Assembly (NCBI GenBank): GCA_963847715.1
Contig: CAWKAZ010000009.1
Span: 186,001 to 250,000 of the forward strand
Reading direction: 5' to 3'
DNA: 64,000 nucleotides
Source: Acidiflorens sp963847715
Lineage (GTDB): Bacteria; Acidobacteriota; Terriglobia; Terriglobales; Acidobacteriaceae
Shown here piece by piece: positions 1-9,170 of this stretch (positions are counted from its first letter, which is position 1; every line of letters begins with the position of its first letter). A program made the position numbers and the translations under genes. The notes under the pieces are model-generated. The model ran no database searches, was not told the DNA's origin, and worked only from the letters and a program-made list of their open reading frames with translations.

Positions 1-248
1 CTGACCTGATAGAGGCACAATCATTGCCAAAATGACCGTCGAATGGGAGTTTGTATGTGTCTGAAAATAAAGCAGCTAAGGGTTGTTTGTCGGGCAGCTT
101 ATATTTGGGGGTGATCTCAGTGCGGGATATCACCCGCTGGCGGGGTAGAAAGACTCAGGAGTGGGCCCTAACCCTAATGCGCACTTAAGCTTATGATCGA
201 AACCGTGGAAGACGGGGAGGGGCCGGGTAGGACGCCCGGCCCTTGAAC

Positions 249-1290
249 TTAGCTGACTTCAACCTTTGCTTTTGCCCGCAGCTGCTTGGCCAGACCGGAC
301 CGCAGCTTCTCATATTTCTCCTTCTGCAACTCCACTTTCAAGTCAGCCTTTACTTCTTCCAGGCTCTTTTTCTTCGGCTGGATGTGTCCATTGAGCCGAA
401 CGATCGTGTATGCCGACTCAATCTGGATCAAGCCGCTAACCTGCCCCGGTTGCATCGCGGCGAATGCTTTCAGGATCTGAGGCGGCAATTTGTCCCGTGC
501 CGATCGTCTTGTGGTCGCCCATGTTGACGCGGAAATCGTCCTGCGAAACCCTCTCCGCCAGCAGCCCAAAATCCTGATACGTCTTGGTCGTCTTAGCCTG
601 GGTTAACGCGTCCTCGGCCGCTTTCTGCGCGTCCTTTGCCTGCGCGGCAGTCGGCTTCAACGGCGGCACGATCGAGATGCTCTGGAAGGTGAACGACTCC
701 GGCTGCAGGTATTTCGCCGGGTTCTTGTCGTAGTAAGCCTTCACTTCAACATCTGAAACCGCCGACTTGTTTTCCACGTCGCTCTTCAGTAGCTGGTCAA
801 TCAACATCGACCGCTGAATCTTTTTGCGGAGCTGGGGCTCAGATCCGTGCATCTCCGACTGCATGTACTGGTTGTACTGGTCGGGGCTGTTGAACTGCTT
901 CCGGAATTCCGCTTCCGCGGCCTTGAGTTTTTCCGGCGCAACCGCCAGCTTGCGGTGGACCGCTTCCTGGTACACCAGCTCTTCGAAAATGATCATCTCG
1001 AGCGCGCCCTGGCGGATCACCGCTTCCTGCGCCTTGGGAAATCCGTTGTGCTGCTGCGCATACGGGAAGATCGTGTACATCTCTCGCAGCAGGTCGCGAT
1101 CGGTGAGCACGGCGCCATTTACCGTGGCTACCGGCTTGTCGCTGACTTGCGGAGCCGCTACCTGGGCCGTTGCCGCTGGCTGCGAGCCGGCCGTGGTTGC
1201 GACCGCGGTTGGCGCGTGGGAGGCGATCTGGCCCGTAGCCGCCGTCACCGCAATCAGAATCGTTGCACAGATGGGGAGTTGGTATTTCAT
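249..1290 (-). CDS. Periplasmic PpiC/SurA-type peptidyl-prolyl isomerase (apparent frameshift)
   Basis: A parvulin-type foldase, expected to act on exported proteins. The N-terminus has a signal peptide (MKYQLPICATILIAVTAATG). A SurA-like N-domain follows from about residue 65 to 210, and then the parvulin core begins. The reading frame breaks near 500/501: the upstream frame stops soon after VNMGDHKTIG, while the next frame gives RDKLPPQILKAFAAMQPGQV, a typical PpiC core, and runs to a stop at 249. Removing one C of the CC at 500-501 joins the halves as GDHKTIARDKLPPQ, giving about 346 residues. The start at 1290 is chosen because GAGGA lies just upstream and it opens the signal peptide. It is the last gene of a minus-strand cytochrome cluster, so cytochrome clients are likely (inference). 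The break may be a sequencing error or a true lesion. Confidence 0.8.
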
Positions 1291-1327
1291 AAATCCTCGC
1301 TTGCTGAATTCTCTCAAAAACCGCATC

Positions 1328-1360
1328 AGAAAAAAAAGGGGGAGATTTTCTCTCCCCCTT
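1328..1360 (-). terminator. Rho-independent terminator after the tetraheme cytochrome gene
   Basis: Read on the minus strand there is a stem AGGGGGAGA / TCTCCCCCT around a short AAAA-containing loop, followed directly by a run of T. It lies about 30 bases beyond the stop of the cytochrome gene and before the PPIase gene, so it may attenuate transcription into the latter. Confidence 0.75.
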
Positions 1361-1391
1361 GTGTACCGCGGCTATTCCTACTGGAACTGCG

Positions 1392-2297
1392 TCAGATGTT
1401 GTTGGTGTTGTTGGATTCGTTCGCTTCGCCGAAGTGGCACTGACGGCAGAACTGCGTGGTCGAAGGTGCCGTGTGTCCAGTTGGGTCAGGAGTGATCATC
1501 GGGTTGTACGGGCCGTTCACGAAGAAGTAGGTGGCGTACCACTTGCCGCCGCCGTCGCCATTTATCGGGCTCGCTTTGCTCGAGGTGTACACGGTCATCA
1601 CGTGCTGGTTGTGGCAGGTGGTGCAGAGCACGTAGGGCTTCCCGCCAGCGGTGACGCCGAAGGGTTGAGACCATGTTCCAGGCGCCAGCGCCGGGTAGCC
1701 GTAGTTCGTTACGAACTGGGCATACGGCGTGCCAGCTGTCAGATTAAATTTCGTGCCGTCAAAGGTCAGGCCGGGCATCGTGGTGCTGATGTTAGCAAGC
1801 TGTCCCACCGGGTGATCGTTGGTGTAGTTGCCGGCTGTCGTGCCGTCGTTGCCGAGCAGCGTCGGGATCGGCTTGGCGCCGTACGCGGTGTTCGTCAACA
1901 GGCCGATGCGTTGTTCGTACGACTGGCCGTTCATCATGTTCGTCGGGGTGAATTGTCCGTCATGGCAGCTGAGGCAGAGAAGAATGCCGCCAACTTCCTG
2001 GCTTCCGCTGGTGATGCTGGAGGGCAGAAGCTCGGTGTACTTGCCGCCGTCGCCAAACGCGATTGTCTTGCCGTACAGTGGGCTGGCGTCCTGGCCCCAC
2101 AATGCGTAGCTGCCGGCATCGGCGCCACCGCCGTGACCGGAACCGAACGAGCCGCTGTGCGGAGCGTGGCAACCGGCGCAACCGCGGCCGTTGTTGTTGT
2201 GCGCGCCGAGGACGTCAACTGGCGACGACCAATTCTGCGCCATCATCAACCCCGTGACCGCGAGGATGAACATCAGTACTAACATCGCTTTCTTCAT
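1392..2297 (-). CDS. Exported tetraheme c-type cytochrome, candidate extracellular (OmcE-like) cytochrome
   Basis: 301 residues with a signal peptide ending near residue 21 (AVTGLMMAQ). There are four CxxCH heme sites: CAGCH, CLSCH, CTTCH and CRQCH. The mature part has at least six further histidines (in HNNNGRGC, APHSG, GHGGG, NDHPVG, CHNQH, TGH), enough for bis-histidine ligation of four hemes. The long Gly/Ser/Asn/Thr-rich stretches between hemes suggest an extracellular protein. Neighbours are an NHL beta-propeller and a 16-heme cytochrome upstream and a PPIase downstream. From general knowledge, filament-forming tetraheme cytochromes such as OmcE can occur with similar partners, but the family assignment here is inferred from heme count and context only. 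A role in electron export is more certain than filament formation. Confidence 0.75.
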   Translation of the reverse strand: MKKAMLVLMFILAVTGLMMAQNWSSPVDVLGAHNNNGRGCAGCHAPHSGSFGSGHGGGADAGSYALWGQDASPLYGKTIAFGDGGKYTELLPSSITSGSQEVGGILLCLSCHDGQFTPTNMMNGQSYEQRIGLLTNTAYGAKPIPTLLGNDGTTAGNYTNDHPVGQLANISTTMPGLTFDGTKFNLTAGTPYAQFVTNYGYPALAPGTWSQPFGVTAGGKPYVLCTTCHNQHVMTVYTSSKASPINGDGGGKWYATYFFVNGPYNPMITPDPTGHTAPSTTQFCRQCHFGEANESNNTNNI

Positions 2298-2746
2298 AAA
2301 ATGAAAACCTCCATAGATGTATGCAGCTATTACAGAACTCTCAGAGGCTTAGGCCGTGGGCCACTCGGTGTGCCTGGGCACTCTTTGCAGCCGCCTCACG
2401 ACCTTGTAAATGCAACTACCTACCCAAAGCAAAACCAAGTCCCGCCGATCGGGAACTTTCCGTAAGTGATTGATTCTAAAGATGAACAAATGAGAGGAGC
2501 GGTCGTAGGACGTTTCCAGGTCACGTTACCGAGTGAGGGAAAACAACCAATTGATAAAGAGGGGTTGGTGAAATCCCACAGTCGCAGGGGTAACGATCGA
2601 ATGCTCGGAGTGTTGCGAAATGCAACAAGGAGAGGAGCCTCTCAGCTGTCAGCTCCCAGCTCTCAGGAAGATCAAGAGCTCGGTGGGTCGTGAGGTCTTA
2701 CTGAGAGCCGAGACTGACAAGCCTAGACCTGAGCCTGAGACCTGCC
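2298..2746. other. Intergenic region, no gene recognised
   Basis: About 450 bases between the NHL gene and the tetraheme cytochrome gene. It holds a CAGCTGTCAGCTCCCAG-type microrepeat (2641-2667) and, on the minus strand, a weak sigma-54-like element at 2411-2427 (TGG at -24, TTGCA at -12, poor in between) about 115 bases before the cytochrome start. Short open frames here have no family features and are not called. Confidence 0.5.
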
Positions 2747-4003
2747 CTACTTGCTCTGCGGATTCGAAGCAGCCGAGACAGGCGGGGCAACAGGCGTCAC
2801 TTCTTTCTGTGCCGCTCCTGCTTTCTTCCCACGCTGTTCTTCCCGTTCCTTCTGCAGTTTCTCTGCTTCCGAATCGGTCACGTAACGGAATTGCTGCACG
2901 CGTCCCGGATAGATTTCCGAGGTGAACACGCGGTTGTTCTTGTCGGCAACGATGCCGACGATTCCCTGGAACTGGCCAGGGAGCATACCATGGCCGCCAA
3001 ATGAAATAAGGAGCTGGTATTCCTGATTAAAGACCTGCACACGATCCTGCATGCTGTCGGCGACCCAGATGTGATTATCGGAATCGATCGTAACGCCCTT
3101 CGGTCGAGCAAAATAGCCGGGTCCATCGCCAGGCTTGCCGAATGTATTGATGAACTTTCCGTCGGCGTCGAAAACTTCAATCCTGTCATTCAGCGTATCG
3201 CAAACGTAAAGATTGCCTTCCTGGTCAACCGCCAATCCGGTTGGCTTGGCGAAATCTCCGGGCGTTGTGAGCTCATGCTTTTTCCCAGTCGTGCCGATCT
3301 TGCGTTTGAGTTTCAGCGAGTCAGCGTCGTAAACCAAAATCTGATCGAGTTCGACGTCGGAGACGTAGAGAAGGCGATTCTCTTTGTCGATGGCCAGGGA
3401 ACCCGGCATCACCATGCCCTCGGTGATCACGTCCGTCGGTTTGTGATTCTGGTCGAAGACGAGGACGTGTCTCAGGCCCGGATCAGAAACGAACAGGCGA
3501 TCACCGTCGTCCATCGCTAATCCAATGATGCGCTGGAAATGGGCGTCCGTCTTGTTCTTGATCAGGTTAACGTCACGAGTTTCGGTGTTGAAGATGAAAA
3601 TGGCTCCGACTTTCTGGTCCGCTACATACAGATTATTTTTCGAATCGACCGCGACACCGTAGGGCTCCCCGAGCTGAAACAGAACCTTGTTGCTCTCGTT
3701 TTCGGGCTGAGTGCCGGCAAGCCGGTCCATCCATTTCGCCTTTTTCGTGTTCGTGGCAGCCTCGACCTGCGAGATCTTCTCCGCCGCATAGAACCCTTGA
3801 TAGCGAATCCGGGCGACGGCGGGTGGGTTCGGCCAGACGATGTTTGAATAGTCGATGACCGGAGCCGGTTTGTTCTCAGCGTCCTTCTTTTTCTTCTTGT
3901 CTGCCAATAGAGAACTTGGGGCAAGTAATGCCAGGCCAAGCATCGTGCAAAAGGCGACTCGGGCTGCGCGGCGGCCATTCAAACTGGTTCTGTATGCAAA
4001 CAT
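2747..4003 (-). CDS. Exported NHL-repeat beta-propeller protein
   Basis: 418 residues. The start at 4003 is supported by GAGGAAG six bases upstream. A signal peptide (hydrophobic VAFCTMLGLALLAPSSLLA) is followed by a lysine-rich segment (DKKKKKD). From about residue 110 there are about six NHL-type repeats with the usual pattern of GVAVD, LYVAD, I-x-VFD, such as GLAVDQEGNLYVCDTLNDR and GVTIDSDNHIWVADSMQDR. The C-terminus is a charged low-complexity tail. NHL propellers are binding scaffolds, not enzymes. It starts 26 bases after the 16-heme cytochrome gene stop, so the two are probably co-transcribed, and it may help assemble or dock the cytochromes (inference). Confidence 0.85.
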   Translation of the reverse strand: MFAYRTSLNGRRAARVAFCTMLGLALLAPSSLLADKKKKKDAENKPAPVIDYSNIVWPNPPAVARIRYQGFYAAEKISQVEAATNTKKAKWMDRLAGTQPENESNKVLFQLGEPYGVAVDSKNNLYVADQKVGAIFIFNTETRDVNLIKNKTDAHFQRIIGLAMDDGDRLFVSDPGLRHVLVFDQNHKPTDVITEGMVMPGSLAIDKENRLLYVSDVELDQILVYDADSLKLKRKIGTTGKKHELTTPGDFAKPTGLAVDQEGNLYVCDTLNDRIEVFDADGKFINTFGKPGDGPGYFARPKGVTIDSDNHIWVADSMQDRVQVFNQEYQLLISFGGHGMLPGQFQGIVGIVADKNNRVFTSEIYPGRVQQFRYVTDSEAEKLQKEREEQRGKKAGAAQKEVTPVAPPVSAASNPQSK

Positions 4004-4029
4004 AGTTATCTTCCTCACGCTCATTCGAA

Positions 4030-5512
4030 CTACCGTTTCGTCAGATCCTTGTGGCATGTGATGCAGAAAGCTAGGTTGTTGGCCTGGTCCTTCACCAGCA
4101 GATCAGGCTGCGCCGAACTGTGCGGCTGGTGGCACGACATACAGTTGATTTTCGCGTGTGTCTTGGTGACGTCGCTCGGATCGGGCACGTCGACCACCGG
4201 GTGACCTTCGATCGGATGACCCTTCCCATACTTTAGCGGCAGCACGATCGCCTTGTTCTTCTTGAAGTAATCCTCGGGGAGTTTCACCTTCCCACTCAAA
4301 GATCGTGATCAGGTGGTCGGCTTCAATCTTTCCCGGCGCTGGAGCATCGGGCCCGTGACATTCGAGGCAAATATCATCTACCTTTTTCGTCCGCAGCAGA
4401 TGCTCATTTTCGCCGCCGTGAGGCTCATGGCAAGTCGCGCATCCCTGCACAAATGCGGGCTGATGCAGATGCGCTTTCTTGAACTGTTCCGCCTGATCCG
4501 AGTGGCAGGCCAGACAGGCGCTCACCGGATCCGGCTGCAGAAATCCCGGAGTCTTTCCCGCATGCGGATTATGGCAGGCGACGCATTCTCCCTGCGCTCC
4601 GGGATGCGGCACCTTGGCCTTGTCGATCTTCTCCACCTGCTCGCTGTGACAAGTGGCGCACAGGGCGCGCGTGTCGGTGTTGGTCAGGACAACTTTGCCA
4701 TCCTTCGCCGGCGCGTGGCACATGTCGCAGGACTTCTCGGCAAACGGAGGATGCGTGAACTTCTGCAGCAGCTTCGGTTGCGCCGACTGGTGCGGATCAT
4801 GGCACTGCGTACAGGTGGCCGTTGCAAAAGGCTGGCCCTGGTGAGCTTTCATCAGCGCGGCGTCTTTGACGTCGTGGCATTCGATGCAAAGCTTGGGAAC
4901 GGAACTTTTCAGGTGATTGTCGAATTCCTGCTTACCTTTTTCGCCGACTTTGTGGGTGATGTGGCAAGCGTCGCATCCCATGTCCAGCGCGGCATGCCGG
5001 CTACCTTTTTCAGGGACATTCGTCCCCTGCGTGTGGCAAGTGAGGCAGAGATTGTCTTTCTTCTCGCCAGACGTCGCCTTCAGCAACTGAAATTTATTAT
5101 CAGAGGTATGCGGATCATGGCACTTGATGCAGTCCCGAACCGCCGGCGGATGGACCGTTCCTTTGAGGGTCGCCGCGTCCTTATCGGCATGGCAGGTGAT
5201 GCACAGGGCCTGCGGAGTCGTGGTGATCAGCTTGACGCGGGTGATGTCCTTGTTGACCCGGATCTCATGACAAGCAGTGCAGCCCATCGCGATCGCGGAG
5301 TGAACGGCCTTGCCCTTCGACTTCTCTTCATGGCACCCGATGCACGTGGCGCTGTCCGTCTTCGGGTCAAGCGGCACAGGATGAACCGCAGCGCCCGCCC
5401 GCCCGATTGTCAAGGCGACTAAGCCAAAGAAAATCAAGACGTCCAAGCCGATACTTCGGCCGCAGTTAGCCGCCGTCTTCCGAAACCAGATGCGATGGGG
5501 GAGCAGTCTCAC
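4030..5512 (-). CDS. 16-heme c-type cytochrome (apparent frameshift near the 3' end)
   Basis: Counting CxxCH motifs gives 14 in the main frame (CIGCH, CTACH, CITCH, CIKCH, CLTCH, CDACH, CIECH, CTQCH, CDMCH, CATCH, CVACH, CLACH, CATCH, CLECH). Two more (CMSCH, CITCH) lie in the next frame, read to a stop at 4030. The frames join if one A of AAA at 4298-4300 is removed, giving LITILSGKVKLPEDYFKK and a protein of about 493 residues. The repeat unit CxxCHDPH/CHNPH every 30-40 residues matches doubled-CXXCH decaheme-like families. The GTG start at 5512 is preferred: GGAGG lies just upstream and a signal peptide (IGLDVLIFFGLVALTIGRAGAA) follows. Its role is inferred to be periplasmic or outer-surface electron transfer, with the NHL and tetraheme genes downstream. 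Confidence 0.82.
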
Positions 5513-5834
5513 ACGGCCTCCAAGTGGGAGCGTTTGCACGAAAGTAGCCGTATCGCAATCTGGCTGTTGAAAGTTGCAACGCGTCTGTAACCGCCTGAAT
5601 AAAAACTGCTTGAAAGGTACATTCGATCTGCCTTGGAAAGAATGGGGGCCACCATTATGTGCCTTATATGAGCCTTCTGCCACAGCAACGTCGGTGAAAT
5701 GCCCCACGCAGGACAAAGGGCTCTTTCGGTAAGAGAATCATGCAAGTTCGAGCCGTTTGAGGCTACGAACGTGCCCGCCAAGTTCGCAGAAATTCGCGCC
5801 AGCAAACACGCGGAACACGCATGATCACTGCCTG

Positions 5835-5852
5835 TTGTGACGTTTGTCACAA
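5835..5852. promoter_or_regulatory. Crp/Fnr-type operator, perfect dyad
   Basis: TTGTGACGTTTGTCACAA is a perfect 6+6 inverted repeat around a 6-base centre and matches the classical TGTGA-N6-TCACA site. It is 323 bases from the 16-heme cytochrome start and 242 from resB. No good -10 hexamer is visible at -41.5 spacing, so the direction of action is unclear. Confidence 0.8.
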
Positions 5853-5901
5853 ATAGGCGTTTTTGACTCGCAACCCGCTCCCAACCCCGTCACTCGCGCA
5901 A

Positions 5902-5915
5902 GTGAGGTCCGTCAC
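5902..5915. promoter_or_regulatory. Crp/Fnr-type operator
   Basis: GTGA-GGTCCG-TCAC, 65 bases centre to centre from the site at 5835-5852 in the same divergent region. Confidence 0.7.
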
Positions 5916-6050
5916 CAACCCCATGTGATGTGTGAAATCCCCGCCGATCTGCTTAGCGCTGCGTGATTTAGCCCAAATAGCCCATTCTGCGCATTGTGAG
6001 ACGCTCGACTAAGTTACACAATATCTATAGATTACAAGCCAATACTCATC

Positions 6051-6066
6051 TGGCGAAGTACTTGCA
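6051..6066 (+). promoter_or_regulatory. Sigma-54-like promoter before resB
   Basis: TGGCGA-AGTAC-TTGCA has the invariant GG at -24 and GC at -12 with correct spacing, an upstream C and a downstream TTTCT. The last two bases of the -24 box differ from the TGGCAC consensus. The predicted transcript start is about 17 bases before the ATG, so the leader would be very short. An NtrC-type activator is encoded in the same gene group (10401-11864). Confidence 0.55.
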
Positions 6067-6093
6067 TTTCTCACTCCGGAATAGGGAGAGGAT

Positions 6094-7563
6094 ATGCCCG
6101 TGGGTGCCCAAACTTTTCGCCACAAAATCTGGCGGACCATCGCTTCGATCCAGACCGGCGTGGTTCTTTTAATCCTGGTGGTCATTCTTTCAGCGGTTGG
6201 AACCGTTGTGCTGCAACGTCCGGTGACCGATCCCGACGAAATGCAGAACGCGTACTCGCCCCAGGCGCTGAAGATATTAGACGCGGTCGGATTGACCGAC
6301 GTGTTTCACTCCTGGTGGTTTCTAGGACTGGTCTTTCTCGTCAGCCTGAGCATCGTTTCAGCTTCGATTGATCGCTTCCCGAATTCGTGGCGCTATTTCT
6401 CGCGTCCATACAAATATCCCGACGACAGTTTCCGCCGCGCGCTGCATCCGCAAAAATCGCTGGCAATCACCGATGAAGAATCAGGGCTGGTGGCAGCCGA
6501 GCGTGCCCTGCACGCAATGGGATACAAGCCGGAACGCGTCGTCCGCCAAGACCACTTCGGAATTTTCTCCGAACGGCATCGCATCTCCGAGATGGCGGTC
6601 TACATCGTCCATGCCAGCTTGCTGCTCATTTTCTTCGGCACGATCGTGGATGGAATTTGGGGCTGGCGCGGCGAACTGAATCTGAACGAGGGACAGTCCT
6701 CCAACACCGTCGAATTGCGGGACGGCAAAACCCGCACGCTTCCATTTGCAATCCGTTGCGATTCTGCCGGTCAGGAAAACTACCAGGACGGCACTCCGAA
6801 AAAATGGTGGTCTAAGCTGGCGATTGTCAAAGATGGCCAGGAGGTAAAGAAGAAAGAAATCGTCGTAAACGATCCTCTCCTTTATAGCGGCGTCCGTTTT
6901 TACCAATCAAGCTATGGTCCAACCGGAAAAGTCGACAAACTCCTCTTGGCCGCGTTCGCGAAAGATGATCCCAGCAAGAAGCAGGAAATTGGGCTGGCTC
7001 TGAACGACACAGCCGTGCTCGATGCGGACACCACCGTACGTTTCGCGGAGTTCTTCCCTGACTTCGCCGTTCGAGACGGGCAGGTTTACAAGAAATCGAA
7101 TCAGCTCGAAAACCCCGCGGCCCACCTGATCGTAACTTCTAAAAAGGCCGCTAAAGATTTCGACATCTGGTTTCCCGCGATGGAAGAAGTCGCGGACAAC
7201 TCGAAATCGCCCTGGCAGTTCCAGGCCACCGACCTAAAGATGGGCCACTTCACCGGCCTTCAGGTCTCGCACGAACCCGGACAGTGGGGAGTCTGGGGTG
7301 GCGTCCTACTGATGGGCGTCGGACTGGCATTCGTTTTCTACGTCATACACATGCGTTTCTGGATCGTACCGGTTCGCGACCCGAAGACAGGCAAGTTCTC
7401 GCTCTGGATCGGCGGAAGCGCGAACCGCAATCGCGATGCATTTGAACAGCGCTTCGGCGACCTCGTGGCGTCGATCGAAAAGGTATTGAAATCCGCTCCG
7501 AGCAGCGCTCCTGGCGCAGAGCAACTACGCCAGCCCGCGGAGAAACTTGGGGTTGGACATTGA
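6094..7563 (+). CDS. resB: ResB/CcsB-like cytochrome c biogenesis protein
   Basis: 489 residues. ResB with CcsA forms the system II machine that carries heme across the membrane and attaches it to CxxCH motifs of apocytochromes. Four membrane segments are visible: about 19-42, 72-92, 165-188 and 395-416, with the large outside domain between the third and fourth, as in ResB. The family start motif (WRTIASIQTGVVLLILVVIL) is present. SD: GGGAGAGG seven bases before the ATG. It heads a plus-strand group with CcsA, opposite the multiheme cytochrome operon whose products it would mature. Confidence 0.93.
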   Translation: MPVGAQTFRHKIWRTIASIQTGVVLLILVVILSAVGTVVLQRPVTDPDEMQNAYSPQALKILDAVGLTDVFHSWWFLGLVFLVSLSIVSASIDRFPNSWRYFSRPYKYPDDSFRRALHPQKSLAITDEESGLVAAERALHAMGYKPERVVRQDHFGIFSERHRISEMAVYIVHASLLLIFFGTIVDGIWGWRGELNLNEGQSSNTVELRDGKTRTLPFAIRCDSAGQENYQDGTPKKWWSKLAIVKDGQEVKKKEIVVNDPLLYSGVRFYQSSYGPTGKVDKLLLAAFAKDDPSKKQEIGLALNDTAVLDADTTVRFAEFFPDFAVRDGQVYKKSNQLENPAAHLIVTSKKAAKDFDIWFPAMEEVADNSKSPWQFQATDLKMGHFTGLQVSHEPGQWGVWGGVLLMGVGLAFVFYVIHMRFWIVPVRDPKTGKFSLWIGGSANRNRDAFEQRFGDLVASIEKVLKSAPSSAPGAEQLRQPAEKLGVGH

Positions 7564-7585
7564 TTTCGCACTTGCTTTTGGGTGG

Positions 7586-7641
7586 CGCAGCGGTTCACCG
7601 CTGCGATAAGTGACTTACTCTCAGTGGCGGCTTTAGCCGCC
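7586..7641. repeat. Two GC-rich hairpins between resB and ccsA
   Basis: CGCAGCGG-TTCA-CCGCTGCG (7586-7605) and GGCGGC-TTTA-GCCGCC (7626-7641) are perfect stems with four-base loops. There is no U-run after them, so they look like mRNA-stabilising or repeat elements, not terminators. Confidence 0.7.
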
Positions 7642-7667
7642 GAGGGAATCGTCGTATCGGAGGACTG

Positions 7668-9071
7668 ATGGCACGCGCAAAAGTGGAAGAGCAGCAAGCC
7701 TCAACCGGCATGACCCTGATCGTAATGGTCGGATTGGCGATCGCATTCCTGCTGTTCATGGCATTCCTGAACGTCGTGAAGAGTGGCAATCTTCTGAGCG
7801 AGACGAACCTGCTCTTCGCCACGCTGATTTTCTACGCTGGCGCCGGCGCGCTGTACTTGGGCTTCGGAGTCACCGGCACCGAGTCGTATGTGAAGTTCGC
7901 TTCGCTCGCTACCTGGGCAGGCTTGATCACCAACACCGCAGCCGTCGCGCACCGATGGTATGACGCTGGACATCCTCCCTTCGCCAGTGTCTACGAGATG
8001 CTGCTCAGCTTCGTCTGGACGCTAGCCGTGCTCACGCTGATCGCCGAAAAGAAATATGACGTGAAGGTGATCGGCACCGTGACCATGCCTGTCGCGATCG
8101 TCGGCGTGGTGCTGATGCAGTTGCTGCGGACCGAAGTGCATCCATTAGTGCCGGCGCTTCAATCAACCTGGCTGCACGTGCACGTGACGCTCGCCATGTT
8201 AGCCTATGCCGCCTGCGCCTTAAGTTTTGCTCTCGCCATGATGTTCCTGATCCAGGACAAGATGAAGACCGAGACCTTCCTCGCTGTAACCAGCGCCAGC
8301 ACCCTCGGGATTTATGCAAGCATCGTACTGACGCGCTTCGAAAAGTGGGGCGCATTGAGCCTCGTGGCCTGGGATCCGGAGCGCAAAGGCGAAGTATTCC
8401 TCTCCAAAGGCGTACGCCTGTTCGTGACCATCCCAGACCTCGGCTGGCTGCTAATCCTGACCATGTTAGTCGTGGCCGCGCCGCTAGTCTGCTATGGACT
8501 GGCGCGCTGGAAGAACAACGAAAGCTATCTGACCTTTGCCAATCGCGGCGTCTTCCTCAGCATTCTGCTGCAGGTGATGGCCCTGGTCATGTTTCTCGTG
8601 CGCGCCAACGATGGCCGGTATCCATCGCTCGATGCGGACGGATTGTTCCCGACAAGCCTCGCCGCCTCCCCTTTCATACTGTCGGGCCTGGTGGGTGGCG
8701 TATTTATCTCCCTCCTTTATCTGCTGCTGGTGTGGCGCCGCACCGATCTGGAACGTTTGCTGCCCACTACCGATAACCTCGACCGCATCACCTACAAAAC
8801 AATTTGTCTGGCCTTCCCCCTACTGACCTTGATGATCGCCGCCGGAGCGTACTGGGCTAACCAAACCTGGGGCTCGTACTGGAGTTGGGATCCGAAAGAA
8901 ACCTGGGCGGCGATCACCTGGTTGGTATACGCGCTTTATCTGCACATGCGCATCACCCGCGGATGGCGCGGACGACGTGCCGCATACTTCGCCATCGCCG
9001 GTTTTGCAGTGGTCATGTTTACTTTCTTCGGTGTCACCTACCTGCTGCCAGGCCTGCATGCGTACGCTTGA
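7668..9071 (+). CDS. ccsA: CcsA/ResC cytochrome c biogenesis protein (heme handling)
   Basis: 467 residues, polytopic, with at least eight to ten hydrophobic helices. The tryptophan-rich heme-binding signature is at about residues 402-412 (GSYWSWDPKETWAA), which is diagnostic of the CcsA/CcmC/CcmF superfamily. Conserved histidines flank it (AHRWYDAGHPP near 91 to 99, and HVHVTLAMLAY near 168). It pairs with ResB upstream, about 100 bases apart. SD GGAGG is four bases before the ATG. It acts in the cytoplasmic membrane as the heme exporter/ligase half of system II. Confidence 0.95.
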   Translation: MARAKVEEQQASTGMTLIVMVGLAIAFLLFMAFLNVVKSGNLLSETNLLFATLIFYAGAGALYLGFGVTGTESYVKFASLATWAGLITNTAAVAHRWYDAGHPPFASVYEMLLSFVWTLAVLTLIAEKKYDVKVIGTVTMPVAIVGVVLMQLLRTEVHPLVPALQSTWLHVHVTLAMLAYAACALSFALAMMFLIQDKMKTETFLAVTSASTLGIYASIVLTRFEKWGALSLVAWDPERKGEVFLSKGVRLFVTIPDLGWLLILTMLVVAAPLVCYGLARWKNNESYLTFANRGVFLSILLQVMALVMFLVRANDGRYPSLDADGLFPTSLAASPFILSGLVGGVFISLLYLLLVWRRTDLERLLPTTDNLDRITYKTICLAFPLLTLMIAAGAYWANQTWGSYWSWDPKETWAAITWLVYALYLHMRITRGWRGRRAAYFAIAGFAVVMFTFFGVTYLLPGLHAYA

Positions 9072-9170
9072 GTACAGGCAAGACGACAGGTTCGATGTTT
9101 GAATGCCTTAGATAGTTGAATGGCTTCGATGGTTGAATACTTCGTATCAGAGTTGAACGGTTCGTATCAG

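Larger units (their letters stand above)
5513..6093. other. Divergent regulatory region between cytochrome and ResB operons
   Basis: About 580 bases without a convincing gene. It holds two GTGA-N6-TCAC palindromes (5835-5852, 5902-5915) and a sigma-54-like promoter just before resB (6051-6066). Both divergent operons concern cytochromes c, so common control is plausible. Confidence 0.7.

Noticed and set aside
13..28. AGGCAC-AATCA-TTGCC, a sigma-54-like pattern at the window start
   Set aside because: The invariant T before GG is missing and no plus-strand gene follows within 240 bases; likely chance.
824..2282. Plus-strand frames opposite the PPIase and tetraheme cytochrome genes
   Set aside because: Antisense to genes with signal peptides and heme motifs; no support of their own.
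2411..2427. Weak sigma-54-like element on the minus strand before the tetraheme cytochrome gene
   Set aside because: Only GG and TTGCA agree (TGGGTA for TGGCAC), and it is over 100 bases from the ATG. Noted but not called.
4313..5422. Long plus-strand open frame opposite the 16-heme cytochrome gene
   Set aside because: It is the complement of a heme-motif-rich gene on the minus strand. It has no domain, signal peptide or good SD; codon pattern follows the real gene.
5509..5850. 113-codon minus-strand frame before the 16-heme cytochrome gene
   Set aside because: No SD, no domain, and it covers the region with the perfect palindrome; a regulatory region explains it better.
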